Positions 42,036 through 49,985 of a stretch of DNA of 64,000 nucleotides are shown piece after piece. The notes below the pieces were generated by a model. That model worked only from the letters and a program-made list of their open reading frames with translations, searched no databases and was not told the DNA's origin. The stretch covers positions 62,832-126,831 of the forward strand of contig NZ_LMBW01000010.1 in the NCBI RefSeq assembly GCF_001439915.1, given 5' to 3'. Origin of the DNA: Fredinandcohnia humi (lineage in GTDB: Bacteria > Bacillota > Bacilli > Bacillales > Bacillaceae_L). Position 1 is the first letter of the stretch. Every line of letters starts with the position of its first letter. Position numbers and translations under genes: made by a program.

Positions 42036-42830
42036 ATGTCGATTAATGTAGAAACAAAAACACTTACTGTAAAAAAAGCTGATGGGATTGCTGAAGTTCA
42101 CATCCATGTAAACAAAACAAATTCTTATGACCTTGATTATTACAAAGAATTAAATGCTGCGATTGATGATATTCGTTTTGACAATGACATTAAAGTGGCT
42201 GTACTAATGAGCGATATGCCGAAATTCTTCTCAGCAGGTGCAAATATTAATTTCTTAAAATCTGCAGAACCGCGTTTCAAAACACAATTCTGCTTATTCT
42301 GTAATGAAACTTTAGATAAAATTGCTCGCTCTCCACAAATCTGGATTGCTTGCTTAGAAGGCCATACTGTTGGCGGTGGATTAGAAATGGCTCTTGCATG
42401 TGACTTACGTTTTATGGGAGATCAAGCAGGAAAAATCGGACTTCCAGAGGTTTCGCTAGGTGTGTTAGCGGGGACAGGTGGTACTCAACGCCTTGCACGT
42501 CAAGTTGGCCACTCTAAAGCTCTTGATCTAAATATCACAGGTGAAACTTTGTCACCCGGGGAAGCATTAGCTATTAAACTTGTAGATCGTGTGTACCCTC
42601 AAGAGGAAATGAGAGCTAAAACGTTAGAATATGCACAAAGAATAGCGAATAGTGCTACTTACGCAACTTCTAACATTAAGCTATCAATCATGAATGGAAA
42701 AGAAATGCCACTTAACGCTGCAATCCGCTATGAGGGTGAACTCCAAAATCTATTATTCCGTTCACAAGATGCTCAGGAAGGCTTAAGTGCTTTCATCGAA
42801 AAGCGTGAAGCAAACTGGTCAGGTAAGTAA
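42036..42830 (+). CDS. Enoyl-CoA hydratase/isomerase, second near-identical copy
   Basis: The 264-residue crotonase has both catalytic glutamates (GGGLEMALACDLRF, IGLPEVSLGV) like its twin at 30823. Visible protein differences are confined to the first few residues and to spots such as KKAD, TLSPGEALAIK and EYAQRIA. Third codon positions differ widely, so the copies are not a recent duplication unless silent sites have been under change while the protein was held constant. TGGAGG precedes the ATG. Confidence 0.88.
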   Translation: MSINVETKTLTVKKADGIAEVHIHVNKTNSYDLDYYKELNAAIDDIRFDNDIKVAVLMSDMPKFFSAGANINFLKSAEPRFKTQFCLFCNETLDKIARSPQIWIACLEGHTVGGGLEMALACDLRFMGDQAGKIGLPEVSLGVLAGTGGTQRLARQVGHSKALDLNITGETLSPGEALAIKLVDRVYPQEEMRAKTLEYAQRIANSATYATSNIKLSIMNGKEMPLNAAIRYEGELQNLLFRSQDAQEGLSAFIEKREANWSGK

Positions 42831-42916
42831 AACATTAAACAATCTTCTTTGCGGCTTATTAACACTATATACACGGTGTCAATAACAAAATATCACCTAT
42901 GAATAACTCCAAATAT

Positions 42917-42940
42917 GTGGAGGTAAAAATTTACCTCCAC
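42917..42940 (+). promoter_or_regulatory. Perfect 11-bp hairpin between the second hydratase and ligase genes
   Basis: GTGGAGGTAAA and TTTACCTCCAC flank two bases. No T-run follows, so it is not a standard terminator. It may set relative mRNA levels in the operon; note that it contains an anti-Shine-Dalgarno-like ACCTCC. Confidence 0.5.
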
Positions 42941-42985
42941 TAGCTGAAATTTTTACTATCGAAAGATAAGGTAAGGAGGAAAATT

Positions 42986-44560
42986 GTGATAAAAGTAACT
43001 TCGGATTTAAAGGGAATCGCAACGAAGTACAACGCAGCCGACAGATTTATTGAAGAAAATGTACGGAACGGATTAGGGGATAAAGTAGCGATTGTAAGTG
43101 GAGATGAACAAGTCACTTATCAGGAACTGCTAAACCGGGTTAATCAATTTGGAAACGCTATCAAAGGGTTGGGGATGGAAAGCGAAAATCGCATGCTAAT
43201 GGTTATGCATGACACCACTGAGAACATTGTATCCTTTTTTGGGGCGGTAAAAATTGGTGCACTTCCAATCCCAACTAACACCATGTTACAGCCCGAGGAT
43301 TATGAATATCTTTTAAATCACAGCCGTTCAAAGGTGCTTGTTATTCACGAGGATCTTTGGAGCAAAATCAAGGTAAATAGAGATCGATTTGTCTTTCTTC
43401 AGCATGTTATCGTCATAACAGAAAACACATCCGTTGATACGAACGAAATTGATTTCCACGAACTTGTAAATAATGCTTCAACTGAACTTGACTCATTTTT
43501 ATCAGTAAAGGATGATCCTGCATTCTGGCTTTACAGTTCAGGAAGTACCGGGAATCCAAAAGGTGTTATTCACCACCAACGAAGCATGGAAGCCGCACTA
43601 AACACGTATGCGAAACAAGTTCTAGGGATGGATGAAAATGATATTACCTTTTCTGCTTCAAAGCTCTTCTTTGCATATGGACTTGGAAACGGGATGTATT
43701 TCCCATTGGGAGCCGGAGGTACAACCGTTCTTTTAAAGGATCGTCCTACACCTGATAAAGTGTTTGAAACACTTGAAAAGACAAAACCAACGATCTTCTT
43801 TGGTGTTCCAACGCTTTATGGCAGTTTGATTAACTATGTAGAGCGAACAGGCAAGATTCCTGACCTATCTTCTGTGAGAGTTTGTGTATCTGCCGGTGAG
43901 GCACTTCCTGATACATTTGTGACTAAATGGAAGCAGCTCTTTAATCTCGATATTTTAGATGGAATTGGACTAACAGAGGCCTTACATATCTTTATTTCAA
44001 ACAGAGTTGGCGATATTCGCCCTGGCAGTACCGGTAAGCCTGTTCCAGGCTATGGAGCGAAAATTGTAAATGACGATGGTCAGGAAGTTGGACCCAATGA
44101 GGTTGGGGACCTAGTCATCAAAGGTGAGAGCCTAACTGGAGGATACTGGGCCAATATCGCCGAAAATCATAGGAAGTTCCATGGTGAATGGATGTACACA
44201 GGAGATAAATATTATAAGGATGAACAGGGATATTTTTGGTATTCTGGGCGTTCAGATGACATGCTGAAGGTCGGCGGAATCTGGGTATCACCAGTTGAAG
44301 TAGAAGCAACAATACTCAAGCACGATTCTGTACTTGAGGTAGCGGTAATCGGAGTGAAGACAGAGGATAGTTTGGATCTTCCGAAGGCTTGTATTGTGCT
44401 GAAGGAAGATGTTTCCCCTTCCGAAGAATTGAAAGCTGAATTAAAATCTTACGTAAAAGCAAATTTAGCACCTTACAAGTATCCTAGAGTCATAGAGTTC
44501 ATGGACGAAATTCCAAAAACTGCTTCCGGGAAGATGCAGCGTTTTAAATTAAGACAATAA
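42986..44560 (+). CDS. Benzoate-CoA ligase family enzyme
   Basis: The 524-residue adenylate-forming enzyme has the P-loop-like YSSGSTGNPKGVIH, then SASKLFFAYGLGNGMYFPL, the sequence I associate with benzoate-CoA ligases, and LTEALHIFISN followed by GSTGKPVPGYG where benzoate-CoA ligases carry STEMLHIFLSN. The C-terminal domain ends IPKTASGKMQRFKLR with the catalytic Lys. It would activate benzoate or a close relative to its CoA thioester with ATP. GTG start after AAGGAGG. The next five genes encode an ABC importer, probably for the same acid. Confidence 0.85.
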   Translation: MIKVTSDLKGIATKYNAADRFIEENVRNGLGDKVAIVSGDEQVTYQELLNRVNQFGNAIKGLGMESENRMLMVMHDTTENIVSFFGAVKIGALPIPTNTMLQPEDYEYLLNHSRSKVLVIHEDLWSKIKVNRDRFVFLQHVIVITENTSVDTNEIDFHELVNNASTELDSFLSVKDDPAFWLYSSGSTGNPKGVIHHQRSMEAALNTYAKQVLGMDENDITFSASKLFFAYGLGNGMYFPLGAGGTTVLLKDRPTPDKVFETLEKTKPTIFFGVPTLYGSLINYVERTGKIPDLSSVRVCVSAGEALPDTFVTKWKQLFNLDILDGIGLTEALHIFISNRVGDIRPGSTGKPVPGYGAKIVNDDGQEVGPNEVGDLVIKGESLTGGYWANIAENHRKFHGEWMYTGDKYYKDEQGYFWYSGRSDDMLKVGGIWVSPVEVEATILKHDSVLEVAVIGVKTEDSLDLPKACIVLKEDVSPSEELKAELKSYVKANLAPYKYPRVIEFMDEIPKTASGKMQRFKLRQ

Positions 44561-44674
44561 AGATGTTTTGGATATGAAAGAAAAATCAACATAAAAACAA
44601 GATTATTGCAGCTTAGGAATTTCCACCAAAGAGGGTCAATAATGAATGCGTTAACCAAAAAAGGGAGGTTTACC

Positions 44675-45916
44675 ATGAAACAAGTAAAAGGAAATTGGTT
44701 GATCATGTTGGCATTTGTTCTATTACTTTCAGCATGTAGCTCAGGGGCAATCAGTACAACTTCTAAAGATAGTAATAAAAAGGAAGAAAATGAGGCACCA
44801 GCTACTACGGATTCTGCAAGTGACGAACCAATTAAAATTGGAGCTTTATTACCAGCAACCGGTGTATACGCGTCACTTGGTGAAAATGTTAAGAATGGTA
44901 TGGAGCTTTATTTCGAGGAAATAGGCTGGGAAGTTGCAGGAAAGAAGATTGAAATTGTGCATGAAGATACAGAGGCAGACCCTCAAGTATCATTACGTAA
45001 GCTTCGTAAGTTAATGGAGCAGGACAAAGTTGATATTTTAACAGGTCCAATCAGCACTGCGGTCGCTTATGCAATTCGTGACGAGGTTGACAAGAATAAA
45101 TTACCATTCCTTGTATCACATGCCGGTGGAAACGATTTAACGAGAGCAAAGCGCAGTGATTATATCTGGCGTTCGTCCTTCTCTTCCTACCAAATTGGAC
45201 ACTCAATGGGCCAATGGGCCTATGACAATATTGGAGGGAAAATCTATTTAACAGCCGCTGACTATGCATTTGGTCACGAAGCCACGGCAGCATTTAAAGA
45301 TGCTTATACGGCTGCAGGTGGAGAAATTGTGGAAGAAGTATTTGCGCCACTTGGAAATAATGACTACTCTTCTTACCTAGCAAAAATGAACCGTGATGAC
45401 ATTGATGGTATCTATGCATTCTTTGCTGGTACTGATGCAATCCGCTTTGTTCAACAATACGAGCAATACGGATTAAAAGGAAAGATTCCTTTAATTGGTT
45501 CCGGTTGGCTTACAGCTGAAGACACTCGTCCGCAGCAAGGAACGGCCCCTGAAGGAATCATTACTTCAATTTTCTGGGATTATAGCTTAGACACTCCTGA
45601 AAATAAAAAATTTGTTGAAGCGTATGAGGCGAAATTCAATACTAGACCAAGTATTGAATCTGCAGAAGGCTATGATGCAGCAGCGATCATGGCAAAAGCA
45701 ATTGAAGCGTTAAACGGTGATGTTTCAGACCCTGATAAACTAGTAGAGGAAATCTCAAAGGTTGAGCTTAATAGCCCAAGAGGTCCAATCAAGTTTGACC
45801 AGGAAACCCATCAAATTATTCAAAATCTTTATATCGTTGAAACGTATCTAGATGGTGACAAGACAGAAAATAAAGTGATTGACACAGTACCAGAAGTTGT
45901 AGACCCAGGAAAATAA
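44675..45916 (+). CDS. LivK-type substrate-binding lipoprotein of an ABC importer
   Basis: The 413-residue product has a lipoprotein signal LLLSAC with Cys21, a Ser/Lys/Glu linker, and a type I periplasmic-binding fold (IKIGALLPATGVYASLGENVKNGMELYFEEIGWEVAGKKIEI, EDTEADPQVSLRKLRKL). These belong to the branched-chain amino acid family, whose members also bind aromatic acids. Its operon with a benzoate-CoA ligase suggests an aromatic ligand. I use ATG 44675 after GGGAGG; earlier in-frame codons do not precede a signal peptide. Confidence 0.88.
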   Translation: MKQVKGNWLIMLAFVLLLSACSSGAISTTSKDSNKKEENEAPATTDSASDEPIKIGALLPATGVYASLGENVKNGMELYFEEIGWEVAGKKIEIVHEDTEADPQVSLRKLRKLMEQDKVDILTGPISTAVAYAIRDEVDKNKLPFLVSHAGGNDLTRAKRSDYIWRSSFSSYQIGHSMGQWAYDNIGGKIYLTAADYAFGHEATAAFKDAYTAAGGEIVEEVFAPLGNNDYSSYLAKMNRDDIDGIYAFFAGTDAIRFVQQYEQYGLKGKIPLIGSGWLTAEDTRPQQGTAPEGIITSIFWDYSLDTPENKKFVEAYEAKFNTRPSIESAEGYDAAAIMAKAIEALNGDVSDPDKLVEEISKVELNSPRGPIKFDQETHQIIQNLYIVETYLDGDKTENKVIDTVPEVVDPGK

Positions 45917-45982
45917 AAAGTAGAATCTGGAAAGAGGCAAGTGGTTGTTGCCTCTTTCTTTTTAACCGATAGGAGGGTAGTA

Positions 45983-46846
45983 ATGGATACTTTAGTTTTG
46001 CAATTAATGAACGCTCTTAGCTACGGGTTTCTCCTTTTCACCATTACATGTGGGATAAGTCTTGTTTTCGGTATTTTGGGAGTATTAAATTTAGCACATG
46101 GTTCCCTGTATTTACTAGGATCATATGTTGGTTATTCAATCGTTGTAAAATCAGGGCTGCCATTTTGGGTTGCTCTCTTAGTTGTACCTTTTATTATTGC
46201 AATCATTGGATTGATTTTAGAAGTCATTTTACTTAGGCCTACATATAAGCTTGGGCATCTATCCCAGGTATTGTTAACCTTTGGTCTTGCTTACATCTTC
46301 CATGACCTCTTTTCCATTATTTGGGGTAAGAATATTATGACCGTAACCCCCCCAGCTTTCCTAAGCCAATCTGTTGAAGTTATGGGAAATATGATTCCTT
46401 CCTACCGTCTTGCGCTAATTGTTGTCGGAATCATCATTGCATCGGCTCTTTGGTATACACAGGAAAAAACAAAATGGGGTGCCGTTATCCGTGCAGGATT
46501 ATCAGATAAAGAGATGGTTGGTGGACTTGGCGTTAACATCCACCTTGTCTTTACACTCGTATTTTTCTTTGGAAGTTTTTTAGCGGGAGTAGGTGGAGTA
46601 TTGGGTTCTCCAATACTAGGGGTAGCTCCGGGAATGGAGTTTAATATTCTGATTTTATCTCTCGTCGTCCTAGTTGTAGGGGGGCTCGGATCTGTAACGG
46701 GGACGATTGTCGCGAGTCTTTTAGTTGGAATAGTTGAAACATTTAGTCGGTTCTTTGTACCGGAACTAAGTTTAATCATTACATTTGCATTAATGGCTGC
46801 AGTATTAATTATCCGTCCGCAGGGATTGATAGGAAGGAGGACATAA
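45983..46846 (+). CDS. LivH-type ABC importer permease
   Basis: The 287-residue membrane protein has about eight helices and LivH features: NALSYGFLLFTITCGISLVFGILGVLNLAHGSLYLLGSYVG at the N-terminus and GGLGSVTGTIVASLLVGIVE near the end. ATG 45983 lies after AGGAGG. It is followed with no gap by the LivM gene. Confidence 0.9.
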   Translation: MDTLVLQLMNALSYGFLLFTITCGISLVFGILGVLNLAHGSLYLLGSYVGYSIVVKSGLPFWVALLVVPFIIAIIGLILEVILLRPTYKLGHLSQVLLTFGLAYIFHDLFSIIWGKNIMTVTPPAFLSQSVEVMGNMIPSYRLALIVVGIIIASALWYTQEKTKWGAVIRAGLSDKEMVGGLGVNIHLVFTLVFFFGSFLAGVGGVLGSPILGVAPGMEFNILILSLVVLVVGGLGSVTGTIVASLLVGIVETFSRFFVPELSLIITFALMAAVLIIRPQGLIGRRT

Positions 46847-47860
46847 ATGGGCAAACAGTGGGTCAAGGGTAGTCTACTATTTATATTGATGGTTGCTGCT
46901 CCATTTTTCGTCTCTCTCTATTACGTCAACATTATTACGGAAATTTTAATTTTTGGGATTTTCGCGATCAGCCTAAATATCCTAGTTGGTCAGACTGGGT
47001 TGGTCTCCTTAGGGCATGCGGCATTTTTCGGCGCTGGCGCTTATGCAACAGGTCTTGCTGCTAGTCATCTATCCACGAATGTATTTCTAGCCCTTGTTAT
47101 TGGAATGGTAATTGCGTTCCTGTTAGCAATCTTAATTGGTTTTGTCTCTACCAAGGCACATGGTTTTTATTTTTTGATGCTTACACTTGCATGTTCCCAA
47201 ATGGTCTATTCGATCATCTATCAATGGACGGATGTAACGGGCGGTTCAAATGGTTTATCGGGAATTCCTGCTCCAGGCCTGTTCGGGGATTTTACCCTAT
47301 CCAACCAGGTGTTTATCTACTACTTCATTTTAGTTGTGTTTGCTATAGTCGTTATCGTTATTAACAAACTGCTTCATTCCCCGTTAGGGCACGTATTCAT
47401 TGGGATTAAAGAAAATGAAGGCCGAATGAAGTCGATTGGGTACAACACAACCTTCTATAAAAATATAAGCTTTTTGATTGCAGGTACTTTAGGTGGATTA
47501 GCAGGCGGACTCTATGTATTCTTCAACGGCTTCGTTGCCCCCACAGATGTGTACTGGACAGTATCCGGATCTGTATTAATCATGGTATTGGTCGGAGGTG
47601 CGGGGACGCTCTGGGGTCCAGTTATTGGAGCGGCATTTATCGTTGTTTTGGAGACAATCATTAGCTCTTACACAGAAAGCTGGATGATGATAATTGGTAC
47701 TGCCTTTATTCTGTTTACAATCTTTGCTCCATCCGGAATTGCCGGGTTGTTCGCAAAGCTATCGCATAGCTTATTTAAAGCCAAGCCCAAACCTGTGAAG
47801 CAAGAATATATTGAGCAATCGATCAAACCCATTAAACAGCAATCAAAAATAAATGGATAG
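46847..47860 (+). CDS. LivM-type ABC importer permease
   Basis: The 337-residue membrane protein has about ten helices and the LivM signature GQTGLVSLGHAAFFGAGAY plus GGAGTLWGPVIGAAF. It has a basic C-terminal tail (KPKPVKQEYIEQSIKP). The ATG follows the livH stop immediately (TAAATG). Confidence 0.9.
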   Translation: MGKQWVKGSLLFILMVAAPFFVSLYYVNIITEILIFGIFAISLNILVGQTGLVSLGHAAFFGAGAYATGLAASHLSTNVFLALVIGMVIAFLLAILIGFVSTKAHGFYFLMLTLACSQMVYSIIYQWTDVTGGSNGLSGIPAPGLFGDFTLSNQVFIYYFILVVFAIVVIVINKLLHSPLGHVFIGIKENEGRMKSIGYNTTFYKNISFLIAGTLGGLAGGLYVFFNGFVAPTDVYWTVSGSVLIMVLVGGAGTLWGPVIGAAFIVVLETIISSYTESWMMIIGTAFILFTIFAPSGIAGLFAKLSHSLFKAKPKPVKQEYIEQSIKPIKQQSKING

Positions 47861-47873
47861 GGAGGGGATAGTG

Positions 47874-48638
47874 ATGACGACGATTCTTTCAATTCAACAT
47901 CTATCAAAGCATTTCGGCGGGTTAAAAGTAATTGAAGATATTACATTAGAGGTTTCTGTTAGTGAACGTGTTGGATTAATTGGACCCAATGGTGCTGGGA
48001 AGACAACATTTTTTAACATGATTGCAGGAGACTTAAACCCCAGTGGCGGGACAATTACTTATTTCGGCAAAGATATTACGAAGGTTCCAAATTATAAAAG
48101 AACGGAAAATGGAATCGTTCGTACCTTTCAGAAAAACAACCTGATGTTTGGGTTAACGGTAAAGGAGAATATTCTTCTCGTCATACAGAGAATGCGAAAA
48201 GAACATACACAATGGTGGAAAAATGCTAGTCTGAAAAACTACAGTAAGCTGCATGAAGAAACAGATGCCCTTTTATATGAATGGAACCTTGAACAATACA
48301 GTGATACGAAGGTACAAGAACTTTCTTATGGGGTTCAAAGACAAATTGAAATTGTCATGGCGATTGCAGGGAAACCAAAGCTTCTGCTTTTAGATGAGCC
48401 AACTGCAGGAATGTCACAGGTTGAAACCGACCAAATTATTGCACTGATTAATAAGCTTCCAAGAGAAGTAACAATTTGTATGATTGAACATGATATCGAT
48501 GTGTTGTTCGGTAATATGGACCGCGTGATTGTCCTTCATACTGGAAAACTAATTACCGATGGCACACCAGAAGCCGTTCGTGAAAATGAAGAGGTTAAGG
48601 AGATTTATTTAGGTCGGGAGGAGGCTGCACATGCTTAA
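47874..48638 (+). CDS. LivG-type ABC importer ATPase
   Basis: The 254-residue ATPase has Walker A GPNGAGKTT, the LivG-type Q-loop region IVRTFQKNNLMFGLTVKEN, signature LSYGVQRQIEIVMAIAGKP and Walker B LLLLDEPTAGMS. The signature reads LSYGVQ, a common variant in this family. I place the start at ATG 47874 because GGAGGGG lies six bases before it; it overlaps livF by eight bases. Confidence 0.9.
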   Translation: MTTILSIQHLSKHFGGLKVIEDITLEVSVSERVGLIGPNGAGKTTFFNMIAGDLNPSGGTITYFGKDITKVPNYKRTENGIVRTFQKNNLMFGLTVKENILLVIQRMRKEHTQWWKNASLKNYSKLHEETDALLYEWNLEQYSDTKVQELSYGVQRQIEIVMAIAGKPKLLLLDEPTAGMSQVETDQIIALINKLPREVTICMIEHDIDVLFGNMDRVIVLHTGKLITDGTPEAVRENEEVKEIYLGREEAAHA

Positions 48639-49329
48639 ACTAAAAGATGTTAATAGCTTCTACGGTTCTAGTCACATTCTTCACGGTGTAAATCTCGAGG
48701 TGAAGGAAGGGGAGGTTGTTACCCTGCTTGGAAGAAATGGAATGGGTAAAACAACAACCATGCATTCCATTATCGGCTTTGTAAAAAAAGTTCAGGGTGA
48801 AATCCTTTTGGAAGGTCAAAATATTGCCTCCCTCCAAAGTCACCGAATTGCGCAGAAGGGAATTGGAATTGTTCCGCAGGGCAGACGAATTTTTCCGAAC
48901 CTTACAGTGACAGAAAATCTAACCGTTTTTGCGAATTCGAAAAAGGGCGATTGGGATTTAGATAAGATTTTTCATTATTTTCCTCGATTAAAGGAACGTG
49001 AAAAATCACATGCGGGAACACTTAGTGGTGGAGAACAATCGATGCTTTCCATTGGCAGAGCATTGATGAGAAATCCGAAAATCCTTCTCCTCGATGAACC
49101 GACAGAGGGACTATCACCATTAATGGTTGGTGAAGTAATGGATGTTCTTTTGAAATTAAAAGAATCTGGAATGTCGATGCTTTTGGTTGAGCAAAATATC
49201 TCAACGGCATTACGAATCGCAGACGATGTGTATATTTTAAGTAAGGGAAAGGTCGTCTACCACGACAATCCAGAAGAACTTAAAAATAATATGGATATTG
49301 CATATCATCATTTAGCATTAAGCAGCTAA
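48631..49329 (+). CDS. LivF-type ABC importer ATPase
   Basis: The 232-residue ATPase has Walker A GRNGMGKTT, signature LSGGEQSMLSIGRALM and Walker B ILLLDEPTEGLSP. GRNGMGKTT is typical of LivF. It is the final gene of the catabolic operon, and a strong terminator follows at 49361. Confidence 0.92.
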   Translation: MLKLKDVNSFYGSSHILHGVNLEVKEGEVVTLLGRNGMGKTTTMHSIIGFVKKVQGEILLEGQNIASLQSHRIAQKGIGIVPQGRRIFPNLTVTENLTVFANSKKGDWDLDKIFHYFPRLKEREKSHAGTLSGGEQSMLSIGRALMRNPKILLLDEPTEGLSPLMVGEVMDVLLKLKESGMSMLLVEQNISTALRIADDVYILSKGKVVYHDNPEELKNNMDIAYHHLALSS

Positions 49330-49360
49330 TGATGGGGGCTTTCTAAAAAAATAGTAAAGT

Positions 49361-49402
49361 AGCGAGAGGAAAACTTAAAGTTTTTCTCTCGCTGTTTTTT
49401 TT
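49361..49402 (+). terminator. Terminator of the catabolic operon
   Basis: AGCGAGAGGAAAAACTT-type arms (AGCGAGAG with CTCTCGCT, extended by AAAACTT/AAGTTTT) end in eight T residues. Confidence 0.93.
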
Positions 49403-49416
49403 GTTTTTGAAAAATA

Positions 49417-49490
49417 TTGACTATGAACGTACGTGGCGGTAAACTAAATAAACCGGAATAGAACTGTCCATAATCGAACCGTTCATAACA
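49417..49490 (+). promoter_or_regulatory. Promoter and direct repeats before the marR-exporter operon
   Basis: TTGACT (49417-49422), a 17-base spacer and TAAACT (49440-49445) form a likely promoter. Downstream, GAACTGTCCAT and GAACCGTTCAT are direct repeats 15 bases apart, a plausible site for autorepression by the MarR protein. Confidence 0.5.
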
Positions 49491-49495
49491 GGAAG

Positions 49496-49966
49496 ATGGT
49501 GATTGAAATAGACGAGCAATTTAAGGAGTTTGACCGTTCGGTAACGTTAATGCGGTCATTTTATGAAGTACAGAAAAATATGATGCATTTTTTTCAAAAG
49601 ACTGCAGTAGAAAATGGAATTTCTATTCCGCAATATACAATCCTTTTAACAATCTATCCAAAGAAGGAAATGACTCAGAAAAGTGTTGGCGAAAAAACAT
49701 TTTTGCCTAAGAGTACCCTTAGCCAAGGGGTAGATGGCCTTGTGCAAATGGGTTTACTTGACCGTGAGCAATTAGAAAACAATCGACGGGAAATGTTATT
49801 ATCACTGAATGAAAAAGGGGAATCATTTATCAAAAAGATCCATTTTCAAGAAGGAAGTGTTCACCAAGTTCTTCGGGAGGTAGTTGATGCCTTGACAGAT
49901 AAACAATATGAAGATCTTTTGCAAACACATCAGCAAATTGTAAACCACATTAAAGTACAACAATAA
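49496..49966 (+). CDS. MarR-family regulator of the adjacent ABC exporter
   Basis: The 156-residue product has the MarR winged-helix layout: ISIPQYTILLTIYPKKEMTQKSVGEKTFLPKSTLSQGVDGLVQMGLLDREQLENNRREMLLSLNEKG. The DNA-binding helix is KSTLSQGVDGLV and the wing is EQLENNRREMLL. It lies 19 bases before the exporter genes and likely represses them until a drug or metabolite binds. The ATG at 49496 follows AGGA rather closely, so GTG 49499 is an alternative start. Confidence 0.85.
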   Translation: MVIEIDEQFKEFDRSVTLMRSFYEVQKNMMHFFQKTAVENGISIPQYTILLTIYPKKEMTQKSVGEKTFLPKSTLSQGVDGLVQMGLLDREQLENNRREMLLSLNEKGESFIKKIHFQEGSVHQVLREVVDALTDKQYEDLLQTHQQIVNHIKVQQ

Positions 49967-49985
49967 TAGAAGGAGGCGATCAAAA

